Assembly: GCA_900239685.1 (NCBI GenBank)
Contig: OENT01000520.1
Location: 39,969-103,968 of the forward strand
Direction: 5' to 3'
DNA length: 64,000 nucleotides
Source: Rotaria macrura
Taxonomy: Eukaryota > Rotifera > Eurotatoria > Philodinida > Philodinidae
Shown here: positions 23,601 to 35,900 of the stretch, in pieces
How positions within the stretch are numbered: the first letter of the stretch is position 1
Layout: each line of letters opens with the position of its first letter
Notes under the pieces: model-generated
Seen by the model: only the letters and a program-made list of their open reading frames with translations
What the model was told of the DNA's origin: nothing
The model's database searches: none
Position numbers and translations under genes: made by a program

Positions 23601-24748
23601 TTCCACATTTTAGCCCCGCCGGGGCTCCGCTAACAAACTTTTTTTTATTAATTGTAATAATTATGATTCCCGTGACTTTTTCTTTAGTCTAATAACAGCG
23701 AATGAAACTTCATGCACTTCAACTAATATTTAGCGGCTGTTTAAAAAGTCTAAAAATCCATTGAATCTACGATCTAGGAGAAACAAAATCGAAGATGAGA
23801 GCATTGGCGATGTTAATGTATATTAAGACACACCAAACAAGAATCTATACTTATTGGATCAGTTATTAACTAGGAAATCTAAAAAAGTCACTTGAAGAAT
23901 CTAAAATATTTTATTCATTGATGACAACGTGACCTCCCGGATCGGTGACATTATCGTACATGCATAGAAATGAATCATTTTTCAACAAAAAATGTTTTCT
24001 CTGTATAACAAACTCTATCTACATATCTGTACTAATATGTTCTTCGTTAGAAAATACTTTCAATATGCAAAAATAAATAACATTCCTAGGACTAGAACAA
24101 TATTAAAGGGCTACATATAACTATATTAACATCTGTATAGGAAGATCTTCAATATTCATTTTTTAATTATCAATACATATGCTATCTCATTGTCTGTGTG
24201 ACATAAGAGTTTTATGAGAGTAGTTAATTACCCTGACTTATTTGCTATGGAAATACGAAACTATGCATGGACTGAATTCCATGAAACATCTTTTTATTGA
24301 CATCTCAATAACTGTTCTTTAAAATTATCGGTTCCAATTTTCGAAAAAAAAGTAATGCTACAGAAAATTAAAAGCTTCGTTGTTATTTCTTCAGAATCGA
24401 ATGATTTGTCACGTGTTAAACTGAAATGTCGTTTAATTGATTAGTGTGAAATTATGTATAGTAGATAGTTTTCAAAAAGTAATAACAATTTAATTCAATA
24501 CTTCATCTTACTGTTGCCTAAAATAAATTTTTGGTACACAACGATATTGAAATGGTACGTCTTTTCGTCGGACACAAACGTGTTCACTATCACAATGATT
24601 AGCATGGCATGGTCGACCTGTTGTTCATTTGATAAAAGGTAATAAAATATTTTTTGTTAAATCATTTTTAACTACCTAAATATTTATAGTCAACTTCAGT
24701 TTGCATCGATAATTGTATGTATAAAACGAGTAACGCAATGAACAACAT
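20624..24748 (-). CDS. SPOCK: Testican/SPOCK-like secreted calcium-binding proteoglycan core
   Basis: Extracellular matrix protein of the SPARC/testican group. Exons on the minus strand: 24676-24748, 24512-24617, 22018-22122, 21837-21949, 21751-21779, 21670-21698, 21582-21622, 21192-21293, 20905-21111, 20624-20844. All phases agree, giving 341 residues. Order: signal peptide (MLFIALLVLYIQLSMQ); a FOLN-like four-Cys unit (RPCHANHCDSEHVCV, like testican PCLKVKCSPHKVCV); a Kazal unit (VCGTDGRVYRSPCF...C.CPC); the SPARC-type EC domain with paired EF-hands (FDVTNDSQLSDDEL, CDRDGDHRLFSYEWC); and a thyroglobulin type-1 domain (FRPRCNANGYYAARQC, QCWCVDKHG). The protein ends just after the last Tg1 Cys, so it lacks the acidic, glycosaminoglycan-bearing tail of vertebrate testicans. 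A possible alternative first exon with a signal-like segment lies at 22257-22335. Confidence 0.87.
22123..24511. other. Large intron of the testican-like gene with a candidate short TIR element
   Basis: 2389 bases separate the FOLN exon from the Kazal region. A perfect 14-base inverted pair, TGTGGAACTCACAT (23277-23290) and ATGTGAGTTCCACA (23594-23607), brackets 303 bases, with TTTT outside both ends. Just beyond it is a GC-rich palindrome, AGCCCCGCCGGGGCT (23612-23626). The short minus-strand frame at 23051-23263 has no supporting context. Confidence 0.45.
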
Positions 24749-25180
24749 GTCGGTTATACGATAAATGAAAGTATAAACTTGTCCGAATGAGAAAAAAAAA
24801 TTCGCGAAGAAAACGAACCTTATGTTCGGTTACTATATACATATATTGAATTATTTTTTGTTCGTCGATTCGTAGCGGCCATAGTAGGGTGATTGTAATC
24901 GCCATAGAGTTTTTTTTTCTGTGTTCTTTTATTCTTCATATTTACATGATACGACGAAAGAATATACGGCGAATTATTTTGACTATACAGAAGTTTATTG
25001 AATAAAATAGAATAAGAAATTGAGAGAAACAAATCAATGAACGTTTTCTTTTTGTCTGCATATTAACAAGAAAATCAAAAATCAGCAAGATCATCAAATC
25101 GAACACAGAAAGAATGAAAAACAAACAAACAAACGAACTAGATAATTAATTATTTTACTGTTCGATATATTGATTTGCTT
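24749..25180. other. Spacer between ATG3 and testican-like gene
   Basis: 432 bases downstream of the ATG3 stop and upstream of the testican start, both on the minus strand. T- and A-runs only. The overlapping open frames here are low-complexity and not credible. Confidence 0.55.
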
Positions 25181-26517
25181 TTATAAATTAAATTGCCGGG
25201 TATAATCATAATCAATGGTTGGAATGACTGCTTGCACAAATTTTAGAAAAATCATGATATACATATGAACTTCAAGTTCTTTGCCAGATTCCGCTACCAT
25301 TTGTATAAGTTTTTTCATAACATCAGCATGACGACATGGATGGATACTAGGCATTGGTCCTGTTCCAGGTAAATGTGGATGTTGTTCCATAGTGACTGTC
25401 TTTTTGGCATGATCTTGACTTATGTCTTCATACATTTTTTCAACTGATAAAGGTTTATGATGTTCATCATAGCCAGTTAACCAAAGACGTGGTGTTTGAT
25501 AATATTTGTCATAAGTTATATTTAAACTAATAAAAGAACGAAAAACAAAATAAATCAAGTTGCTATATATTATATACCAACGAGATTCAAACGACAAGGT
25601 TATTTTTATTCATCACTAACAGATCGTTGCATTCTATCGATTTGAGAATATATCGTTTTTCTCATGCTTTTACTGAAGAACTTTAAAATACGATCAAGAT
25701 TTCATATCTCATCATAGTATTAGTCATTGAAACTCTGTAATGTTCTATGAAAAATGCAAACTTTTATATATCCTATTGTTCCTATCTTGAGACAAAAAAT
25801 AACAATAAACGCATTCATTGTTCTTACTCATATGTACGAGTTGGTACAGTATTTTGTCCAGTAGTTTCATCAGCTTTCGATGCACTTGCGGAAGGTTTCG
25901 TCGTGGCTAAAAAATCAAATGAGAATCAATCTATTGGTTTTTTGCTTATCGAAATAAACCATGGCAATTGTACTAACGAAAAAGAATAACTTACTTGATG
26001 CTTCTAATGGATCATTATTAACCAATCCCGTACGTTCGAACTCTTCCATATCAGCAGCATCATCATCGTCGTCGTCATCATCATCATCATCATTGTCTTC
26101 AGTTGTGCCTTGTGCTTGTTTTCCACTTGAATCAATTTGACCAGCATGCTCTCGTATTTCCGTAACTGTACTATCGGCATAATGATGTGTATCAACCCAA
26201 CCACCATCACCATTCTCATCATCAACAATTTTTTCCAAATTGTCTTTATGTTCCATTTGTTTGCAACGTTTATAACACGGAACATTACGTGTTATTAAGA
26301 ATTGTTTTTCTTTTGGTAAATAAGTTTTTATTTTACTTTCATCACCTGTTGCCCATTTCCACGTTGGACAATGATGAACAAGAAAATCACCAGCAGCAAC
26401 GAATTCTACAGGTGTTATGACACCAGTTTCACGAAATTTTGACTGAGTAAGTACAGGTGTCATGATTTCACCTATACTTAATGCAGTACTTTTCAATGTA
26501 TTAATAACGTTATCCAT
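25181..26517 (-). CDS. ATG3: Autophagy E2-like enzyme ATG3
   Basis: ATG3 transfers ATG8/LC3 from ATG7 to phosphatidylethanolamine in the phagophore membrane. Minus-strand exons 25995-26517, 25828-25906 and 25181-25526 join in phase to 315 residues (human 314). It starts with the amphipathic, membrane-sensing helix ([20 protein letters not shown]), then [20 protein letters not shown] and [15 protein letters not shown] flexible region follows with a long Asp run ending [12 protein letters not shown], then the E2-like core [18 protein letters not shown], the catalytic cysteine in HPCRHA, and [20 protein letters not shown] at the C-terminus. The ATG directly follows an acceptor (actttttcag). No key residue is missing. 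Confidence 0.97.
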
Positions 26518-27193
26518 CTGAAAAAGTTTAACTGAACAGTTTAAATCAATCTAAAGGAAAGATCGAATCTAGGTGAAAGAAAATTGGTTTCAATGATTAT
26601 TAAACAATGAAAATAATGGCCTGAGAGAAGGAATTCTCTCTTGATGAAAAACTATTAACATGAGAAGCCAATCAATTTCGATTCTAAGTATTATTCTGAC
26701 TTGAATAGTGCAACTCAGAACGTCAATGAATTATTTTGTTAATCATTTTTCTATCATTTAAAGAAGAAAGTAGTTCATCCTTGTTGCCTATTTTAATGGA
26801 AAGCTCCTATGAAACTATAAATAAATGACGATTTATGCTACCATCAATAAATAGACAAAAACATTCGTAGTACTCATCTATGTTTTTGTTTTCGCACAAT
26901 ACTAATAGATACTAGATTCAAGTAAACTATAAAGAAGTTGATTTTTTATTCAACAATCTGTAGTCGCAATTTAACGTGTGCTTCTCATTTGAAGAAATTC
27001 AAGAAATATTTTTTATCCACAGAAATGTTTCAGTAAAAATGATTTAATCCTTGAAGCACAAACGTTACTTTTTGTAAGAAAAGAACAAACTATTAAACAA
27101 ATGATCATTTTTTGTTTTTATTTTAATTTCTTCTTATATAAGTGGTAGTTTTACCGAATGGTTTACAACAAAACAATCCATTGTATTCGTTCC
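26518..27193. other. Intergenic between eL37 and ATG3
   Basis: 676 bases between two minus-strand genes. It presumably holds the eL37 3' end and the ATG3 5' region, including the ATG3 splice acceptor at 26518-26520. No other feature seen. Confidence 0.55.
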
Positions 27194-27517
27194 TTATTTG
27201 CTTGTTGTAGCTGGTGCAGTGGTTGTCGCTGTACCAACGGCTTGTCGTTGTCCTTTACGTGATTTAGCTAATGTTCCTTCACGAAATCCATTTCGAAATC
27301 GACGGAAAACCACTTTTAAATGTTTCATACGACCGGTGCCTGTTGTTTTTCGTCGACGAGCTTTTTCACTCCATTGATATTTACGTGTTTTCGCCGATGG
27401 AAATCCACAAGCGGCACAACGCTGTCGTTGTAAATGATAAGATGAACGACCACACCGACGGCATAATGTATGGGTCTTACAATTACGTTTGCCGAATGAT
27501 TGTGTACCCTTCGTCAT
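27194..27517 (-). CDS. RPL37: Large ribosomal subunit protein eL37
   Basis: Zinc-binding protein of the 60S subunit. Single coding exon of 107 residues. It begins [20 protein letters not shown] and carries the zinc site CRRCG...CAACG, then the basic body [31 protein letters not shown] and FREGT. The tail is richer in Ala/Thr ([12 protein letters not shown]) and slightly longer than in vertebrates (97 aa). A polypyrimidine tract with cctag lies 29 bases before the ATG (after 27547), so a 5'UTR or leader splice is likely. Confidence 0.97.
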   Translation of the reverse strand: MTKGTQSFGKRNCKTHTLCRRCGRSSYHLQRQRCAACGFPSAKTRKYQWSEKARRRKTTGTGRMKHLKVVFRRFRNGFREGTLAKSRKGQRQAVGTATTTAPATTSK

Positions 27518-27545
27518 TGTTCCGACGAGGAAATTCTATTATCTA

Positions 27546-28528
27546 GGCGGAAAAAAAAATGAAAAAAAAGGTCCGATAACAATAGTTTTACAAGCAAATG
27601 ATACATATATGAAGCAACTGGGCATTGATATGTTGCAACCATTTTTATTCGAATGTTTTAAGGTCTTCAAAATGACTACGAACTCATTGGATAGACAAAT
27701 AGTTTCATGAACTGAAATTTGCTTTTCAATGAAAGAAGATTTAGAGCACAGAAAAATACTTTTTATTAAAATAACTAAATGTTTATGTAACAATTAGCCT
27801 TTGTTGCTGAGAGAACTTCGTATGAAAGCGACATCTACTATAACAATCTTGATCGATGCAATATTATATCTCGTTTAGTAGAATACTTTCATTTCATAAA
27901 TTTCTCAATCCTCACACTCAGTTTCAAAGAAACGACTAGATGAAAAAGAATCCCAATCATATAGAGAAGCCTTCATTCTTCATTCTAATGTTAATGTGAA
28001 ATCTATACAGTAGCACGAAAGAAATTTCAGTTGCTTGAATGGCCGTGAGAGTCACTATCTATGATCATCTTGACATTCTGACTATGGATACAATGTCATT
28101 TGGTTGCATCTTTTATGAAATAGCATTGAAACACTCAAAATGAGTATCTACGAACAATGAAATAAAATAAAACTGACTTATCTTTCATTCTGCATACTTT
28201 CCTCTGAGAATGAAGCAGAAATAAAGTGTCTATTTCGATTGACTATGCTTGATGTATATTTAGATTCAATCCAGTAATGCTTTTGCACATCCATATTTAC
28301 TAAGAGCTGTTTCAAATCTAGTTTAGTATTTAACGAAAAGATTTTGGGAAAAGTTCATTTTATCTGTAGTATGTATTTTTTTCTTTGCTCAATATGATTA
28401 GATTTCATGGTTTAACAATGAATGCATTATAATAGCACATGAAGACGGTCTAATGTAAAATATCTTACTTTATACATTAACAGAGCACCTGAACTTATAA
28501 TCAAGTTCATTTTCTTTAAGTACTACAA
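27546..28528. other. Intergenic upstream of eL37, nothing recognised
   Basis: AT-rich DNA between the eL37 upstream acceptor and the CCCTA-rich island. The short open frames antisense to or beside eL37 are not coding. Confidence 0.5.
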
Positions 28529-29862
28529 ATCGTAAACTTAGAGTACTGCAAGGGTATGAATTTCGTTACCCTATCCTACCCTACAATTATTTTTCGTACC
28601 CTAGTCCTACCCTACGAGGGTCGTACCCTAGCCCTACCCTACCAAAGTCGTACGATAGCCCTTCCCTACCCTACTAAATTTAAAAATTACAAAAATCGTA
28701 TACCGTGCAGGACTTCAGTGTACCTTAATCGAGAATTCCTTACTAAATTCTCAGGGCGCCCCTAATAAAAAACCAGGAATCACGTTAGGGAGTCCTTGGG
28801 GATTTATAAGGGGGGTTGCAGGGAGTATATAGGGGGTAATTGCTTAAGTGACTTGTGAGTGCCTCACATATGGCAGTGCCCTATAATATGTACCAATTTC
28901 ATTCTCTTGCTAGTCGACTTCCTCCGAAAAATCTCTAAATTGTTAGAAAATCTGGCAGGCATTACAAAATGAGTTTAGAGATTTCTAAAGAAATACCTTA
29001 AAATCTGCCCTAAAATCCACTAATTTGCTTTATGACAATGATTTTTTTGTACATTTATTTTGAGCCAAAATTCGTTTTTATGGAAAAATTTACCATGTTT
29101 TTAAAAGGATTTTCTACTTAATCCTTTCAGCAGGCGCAGATAAGTTCTATTGGTCCAATATTAACTTATGTCCATAAGACGAGTTATCGGTGATAGGGTT
29201 CAGGTAGAAGGTTGCAATGATTTTTATCACTTACAAAAAATTGATTTTAAAAGTAAATGATTATTTCCTTTCAAAACTTGATTTTCATTTATATTCTCAG
29301 AAGTGCGAAAGAAAACGGTGAATTTATACCTGCACTCCCTCATAAATCCTCGGGGAATCNTTAAATTTCAGAAATCTGTATAATATTATACAAACAATAT
29401 CACAAACAATATGAAAAGGAGAAAAGTAGTACTGCATGAACCACGAATATTGAAAACAATATCGACAAAGAACAAAAAAAGGCACGAACAACTGTTGTCA
29501 TGTAATATTGACTGACACAAAGTAATTATTTAATAGGTATTTTCTCATTATTGCCCTATGAAATGAAGATATTGTTCAATACTGCAGGTTGTCCGACGTC
29601 GGACGTGTAAACAGGCCAGATTAAAAAAATGAAAATTTTACCCTGCAATACCCTACAGTTTTCAAAACGATACCCTAGCCCTACCCTACCCTACGAGAGT
29701 CGTACCCTAGCCCTACCCTATCTTAGGGTAGGGTATAGGGTAGGGTAGGTTAGGGCTGCAGGTCTCTACCCTAGCCCTACCCTACCCTACGAGAGTCGTA
29801 CCCTAGCCCTACCCTATCCTAGGGTATAGGGTAGGGTAGGGCTGCAGGTCTCTATCGTAAAC
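28529..29862. repeat. CCCTA-rich repeat island with direct-repeat flanks, likely non-autonomous transposon
   Basis: ATCGTAAAC stands at both edges (28529-28537, 29854-29862). Inside, the termini are near inverted repeats: AGAGTACTGCA at the left and TGCAGGTCTCT at the right. Blocks of ACCCTAGCCCTACCCTA occur at about 28566-28676 and 29640-29850. The right block contains a roughly 90-base unit in tandem twice (29672-29766, 29767-29852), each unit holding a CCCTA arm facing a TAGGG arm. A second inverted pair of about 30 bases lies further in (28790-28825 against 29323-29360). Target duplication length and termini resemble hAT-type MITEs. The only N of the window is at 29360, so the internal length is uncertain. 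Confidence 0.6.
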
Positions 29863-31507
29863 ACTATGATTGGCACAGTATCAATAGCAGTAATCCACTT
29901 GAGGGAACGACAAACAGACTTTGCATGTCTAAAGTTTAATAGACACTACATACATAGCCTTGTGAAACGTATCTTATGGGATCTACTGAATAACAGAACT
30001 TGACTATCACGAAATGTTAAATACTACTTCGTATTATACTACATTCAAATGAACCAAATGTTCAATGGTTCATTTTTCTTAATTTGCCGTGCTGCCCATC
30101 GAGAATCTAAAGTCAACTCGAGACAACTAATGGCATTCAACAGCTACGTAGTTTATTAAGCAATTTGAATAAAATCTCACAGAAAAGGAAAATCACACCT
30201 CTATTAATGCTATCGAAACGGTTGAAATTCACTTAGTGCTTAAGATGGCTGGTCTGGATTGCAATCAAATGGATAGTTTGAACAACACAATGTAGACTAA
30301 TTTTACTGCATAAGCTTCCAACTGTTTGGTTTCATCGATATATGCATCGACTACGTTTTACCATGAGTCCATTGCTTGTATGGTTGTAGTAAAACAATTG
30401 CCAACGTAGCTTATTCTAACCTCGTTTTCAACTCATTTCAGTACACTAGTTTGCGAAAGTATGAAAAATGCTAGATCATTTCCCATTTGGTACGTACTTT
30501 TAGTTTCTATTGAGTACGAGAAATATTAGAATTACTTGATAGCATGAATTTGAAAGGCGAATAGGAATATTCATGAATACTCTATTTAAAATGACATCTA
30601 TTAAAAGTCTTACACTACTGCATAGGAATCCACTTATTAATAGTTACACTAAAACCTTGAATATGCTTGATGAATAGCTATGAGTAGAGATCTTTTTATT
30701 GATGCATATAAATTCTTATAAAGCTCACAATACTTACATAGGTCGTCTTCAATCAGACGTTAAATCTTCTTCGGCATTATAATCTTTGAAACTATTTTAC
30801 AATATATCGGATGGTAACTAGCTCATTTTTTTAGACAAAAACAAAGCATCATATTAATGACAGTTGTATTTTAAATAAGTGTCGTAACGAACCGTGTATG
30901 ATACTAGGTTTCTGTAATCTTAGCCGAAACTCATTTTATAATCTGGTAAACTCTAGAATAAAAAACAGAGGTGGGAGTCGATATTTGTACAACCATGAAC
31001 AAGTATTTTAACTTTCGTGTTGGGCATTCATATATGTCAAAGAAGACTGAGAATTAATTTCGTATACACGAACAAGTTCAGTTTAACATTTTTTTAAAGT
31101 CATCGTGTTCATAGATTGAGTGCTCAAGTAAAATAAAAATCTCCATCGTTGTCCTATGTTACCCGTGTTATCATATGATTCGCTTCATACAAAAGAAAAG
31201 TGTCTATGGCTTACTAATAGTGACTGTGTAGTTGCAACTTTGAAATTTGCAAAAGACAAATGGTCAATGCGTATTCTATTGACGTATTCGAGTCTGACAG
31301 ATATATGAAGTAGCTGATGTTCTATTTGATTTTCTGTTCGATCTCTTCTCTCGAACACTAGCATGGACTTATTTATTTCTTAACGTATGTCAATATGAAA
31401 ACATGCTAAATTTTGTTTACTATTCAGCTTCTCCTCCAATGTAGTAGAATATACGGCATTACGTATTGATTCGAATATATTTTAAAACTAAATCTTCTAT
31501 TTTTTAG
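29863..31507. other. Intergenic, nothing recognised
   Basis: 1.6 kb of AT-rich DNA between the repeat island and the PAN-domain exon. Upstream exons of the PAN gene are expected here, but I could not find a convincing signal-peptide exon with a matching phase-1 donor. Confidence 0.45.
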
Positions 31508-31758
31508 CAACAACAGCATGTTTATATCCATGTGGTAATATGACTTGTTTGGCGGGCGAAGATTTACCTGGGGGTGATTTGACTTCAGGCACAAAAACTA
31601 ACATTAGTCTTTGTTGTTCTTGGTGTCAATCTTATTCAGGCTGTCGAGGTTTCACTTGGGGTCTACAGGGTGCCGGTAGCAATGCTTATAGGTGTTATTT
31701 AAAAAATAATTACGGTAGTAGCACTAGTAATTCAGTTTTATTCAGTGCTCATTACTAG
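31508..31758 (+). CDS. PAN/Apple-like domain protein, terminal exon (upstream exons not found)
   Basis: Acceptor tattttttag at 31507. From 31510 the frame reads TTACLYPCGNMTCLAGEDLP, continues through TNISLCCSWCQSYSGCRGFT and AYRCYLKNN, and stops at 31756-31758. The pattern DLPGGDL ... CC..C...SGCRGFTW ... CYLK is that of PAN/Apple domains, disulfide-rich folds that bind proteins or glycans in secreted proteins. About 82 residues are visible. The exon starts mid-codon (two bases completing a phase-1 codon), so at least one upstream exon must supply the signal peptide. It may instead be a lone gene fragment. Confidence 0.6.
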
Positions 31759-32973
31759 AATCACGTTGACTTTGACTTCGTTGAACAACAATTATTATTA
31801 TATTAATCGCCCAACAGTACATAACTAACACTAACGTTTTCTAAAAAGGAACTGAACTCGTTCATTACAAATCAATCGTGAATAAAACATCTTTTAGAAA
31901 TTTTAGAGATATAACATTCGTGGGAAATTGTGATTCTTCAGCATTAATATTTCATATCAGCATCGAAGAGAAAGTGTTTTATTTTTAAAAATAATAATTT
32001 CAATACCAGTATTCATGTTCAACGTAAACATGACATCATTAGAGTTTCTATTTCATCATCGACTGGAACCCTTTATCATCATCTTGGGAGTTTCTTGTGG
32101 TAGCTATCGGCATGATTCATTTTCCATCTTGTTTGTTCGATTGTTCATATACAAACGGATATCGAAAGATTCTAATAAGGTGAAACTAAGATCTATATGA
32201 AACACACGCACTGATTTACAATGGACAATCGGTGACATCTAGTGATAGTTCAAGTGATGAATCCCGATTACCGATATACTCTATTGTACCAATATGCTGT
32301 TGGTAAGTTAGAGACTGTTTAGTAGTATCAAATGAACGTATAATTCAGGGTTAGATACTGACGATCATGGTGTTAGAACTATGCTATTAGAGAATGATGA
32401 ACATAACGATGATCTCTGCAGCAGTATACGATTTCATTGCGGATGAATTTTTTGCTATCGTTCTATCTTAAACTTGCTTGATTGAGAAGCGAGATTCTAA
32501 TTTTTGTTACACACATGATTAAAAAATAGTCAGAGATTTAATTTAATAGAAGTATGAGACAAACAGTTTGTGATTCCTTAGATGTCTGAAGTTGGCACTT
32601 TCATTAGAAACATGGCACTTATTGATTTCGATATTTTTCTATAGTGTAAGCAACGACACAACAGAATTTTATTTGATCGTTTTTTTTTCTTATCTTTGTG
32701 TAATATTACCTATGAAGTTTGTTCGGTACATTCTTGTTTATAATGGAGATTCCTATATACATCATCGAGTTGTATTATTGACTTAACTTATTGGTTTTTC
32801 TTTTGTTCCCTGATATCATTATTCTGCCTGATTCACTTGTTTTTCTCTTTGTTCTACTCATATTTTCTTTTGAAAAAAAAAACGAGCAACATACATCTCA
32901 TTCGAATAGTTTGAATAGGAATATTCTTTTTGCTTCTTTTTGCTATAATTAATAGAGAAAAACAAACAGTAAT
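31759..32973. other. Intergenic, nothing recognised
   Basis: AT-rich DNA before xylose isomerase. Open frames at 32015-32200 and 32592-32786 lack motifs. The last part, with T-rich stretches and attaatag (about 32947-32954), may be the 5' region and acceptor for the xylose isomerase gene. Confidence 0.5.
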
Positions 32974-35900
32974 ATGTCTAATGAAAATAAGGAATTTTTT
33001 CCTAACATTAAACCAGTTACATATAATCCGCAAGCTGCCATCGATGATGTATTAGTATTTAAACATTACAATCAAGATGAAGTTATTTTGGGAAAACCTA
33101 TGCATGAATGGCTTCGTTTTGCCGTATGTTTCTGGCATACGTTTCGTGGTATTGGTGCCGATATGTTTGGTGCACCAACATTGGATCGTCCATGGGATCA
33201 AGATTCTGATCCGATGACAGTAGCAAAAAATCGACTTCGAGGAGCTTTTGAATTTTTTACAAAACTTGGCATAAAATATTTCACATTTCATGATCGTGAC
33301 ATTGCACCAGAAGGTGAAAACATTGAACAAACTGAACAAAATCTAGATGAAATTGTTCAGTTAGTTAAAGAATTACAAAAGCAAACAGGCATTAAGTGTT
33401 TATGGGGCACAGCTAATTTATTTTCTAATCCAAGGTACATGAATGGTGCAGCAACAAATCCGGATGCGCACGTTTTTGCTTATGCTGCTGCTCAAGTTAA
33501 GAAGTAAAAGAGAATTTTATTTTATTGTAGCAACTATTCATTTGTTTTGCCTAAATTTCAGAGCCATGGAAGTGACACATGAATTAGGCGGAGAAAATTA
33601 CGTTTTTTGGGGGTAAGTTTTATTTGGAATGGAATTCATTTGACAGATATCATGACTTTGTTTAATAATTAATCTAGTGGACGCGAAGGTTATATGTCAT
33701 TACTCAATACGGATGTTCGAAAGGAACTGGATCATTTAGCAACATTCTTACGAATGGCTGTCGAACATAAGAAAAAGATCGGTTTCAACGGGCAACTATT
33801 GATTGAACCCAAGCCAAAGGAACCAACTAAACATCAATGTAACTTATTTCCGTTATTGTTCTGTTGAACTTACCTATATAAGATTTGTTTCCAAATTGGA
33901 ATTTTATTAGATGATTATGATGCCCAAACCGTAATGGGATTTCTTAATTTTTATGGTTTAGATAAAGATTTCAAAGTAGGAATCAAATTTTTCATGTGTT
34001 TTGTTTTAAACGATCTCCTTGTATTTTTTTTTCTTTGAGTAGCTTAATATTGAACCTAATCATACGACCATGGCTGGCCATGCATATGAACATGATGTTG
34101 AAATGTGTTCACGTTATGGTATGCTTGGTTCAATAGATTCGAATACTGGTGATCCATCTCTTGGTTGGGACACAGATCAATTTCCAATGAACTTACGTGA
34201 TTGCGCTTTTATTATGAAAACAGTTATTAGTCAAGGTGGACTTGCTCCTGGTGGTTTGAAGTATGTCATTGATTTACTTTCTTTGAATGATTTATCAGGT
34301 TTCTGAGAAAATACTACTATCGGTGTTTTCTCGAACAAAGTTAACTTAGACATGACCCAAACGAAATATTCTTGAGATCAATGACTATTAAAGCAACGGT
34401 AGAGTAGGTCTTCTAAAGTGAACGTATCTCGCATGGGTAAAAGCGTTACAATGTTACGCTACATGTACTCACATCTTTTTTTCTATCATTCTTTAATCAA
34501 AAATAAATGTGAAAACTTTGGACTTAAGTCCGAGAGTTATGTGTACTTCAAAAAGTGAATGAGACAAATCAGTCATTCTAGAATGTGTGCACGGAAGAAG
34601 TATCCTGGTAAACCTTTTTGGGAAACTCCAAAACTACTGATCATCTTAGACATATCTATGCAATTTCGTTTCTAGATGCAGTTTTTGTGCATTTTCAGAC
34701 CTTTTTCAGGCGCTGTTTTGTTAGAAAGCTGCGATTTGGTTCAAAACTAATATCAGATTCGGAATCAGCGTTAAAAAATTGACTCGATTTATATAAGTTG
34801 TTGATAATTCTGAGACAAGTTTTTTTTTTGAAAAAATCCCTATAACCCAACCTCAGGGATTGTTTGGTGAAAAATGACAATTTTTCCGATTACTCAGCCA
34901 TTTCTTGCCGGATCCTTCTCATCTTCGAACTCGACCGAGATATTCATGAGACAATTCTGTACACAAAATTTCAGCTCAATCGAATGTATTTGTAAACAGT
35001 TATCGTGTATACGGCCGACCGGACACACTAACCGATTCTAAAGTATACTCACTTTTTGAGTACACAAAAAGAATTGAGTAACTACTTATTGCGACCAATA
35101 AATGGAAATTGATAGATTTTGAATGCAATTGACTTTTAGCGAAAGCCTTAATTCGTTTCCTCTAAGACAAAAGAGTGCTAACTCAGTTAACTTTTGTTGA
35201 AAATTGATTGTTCTCAAGTTTTCTCTTTTGAAGCAATAAAACATGACATCACTAAACACCATTGCAAATAAAGTATTACGTTGTGCTGTATAGTTAAAAT
35301 TCTATGAAGAAACAAGAATTTATCTTCGCTCTAATATCACAATTATCTAGATTATCATATTGATTTATCAAAATGAAAACCATTCTAGATGCTATTTCTA
35401 TTATTCATAGTATCAGTAACATGCAATGAAATTAGGGATTCGAAGTCCTATGATCAGAGTTCAACTTACACTATATGTCTGATGGCACTATGAGATTCAA
35501 TGACGAATGAATTGTATGTACTTCTTACTTCATATAAAATATTTCCTACGACTACCATAAATAATAGAAGGGTGAATAAATATATCCTTAATGAGATAGA
35601 ATTCAATAAACTTCATGTGAATGATAACAGTAGTTTAAACATAGTTCATAATTGAATTCCATTGATATGTTGCACTAATATCTTTGTTTTAAATTCTAGT
35701 TTTGATTGTAAAGTTCGTCGTGAATCGACAAATCTTCAAGACATGTTCATTGCACATATTGGCGCGATGGATTGCTTTGCTTTGGCCTTACGTAAAATGG
35801 CTCGTTTATTTGAAGATAAGAAGTATAGTGCTTTAGTTGAACAACGATATGGCTCGTATGATCAAATAGATATTGGTAAAAAAATACAAGCCGGAACAGC

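Noticed and set aside
24508..24748. Independent 60-residue secreted four-cysteine peptide gene
   Set aside because: The apparent stop follows a strong donor (CA/gtaaga), and the sequence matches the testican N-terminal unit, so it is the start of that gene.
27271..27546. Plus-strand open frame overlapping eL37
   Set aside because: Antisense shadow of a certain ribosomal protein gene.
28556..28765. Open frame of 69 codons in the repeat island
   Set aside because: Produced by the CCCTA repeat itself (repeating LPY-type residues); not a gene.
34695..34880. Minus-strand open frame in the xylose isomerase intron
   Set aside because: Low-complexity, no motif, lies in repeat-like intron sequence.
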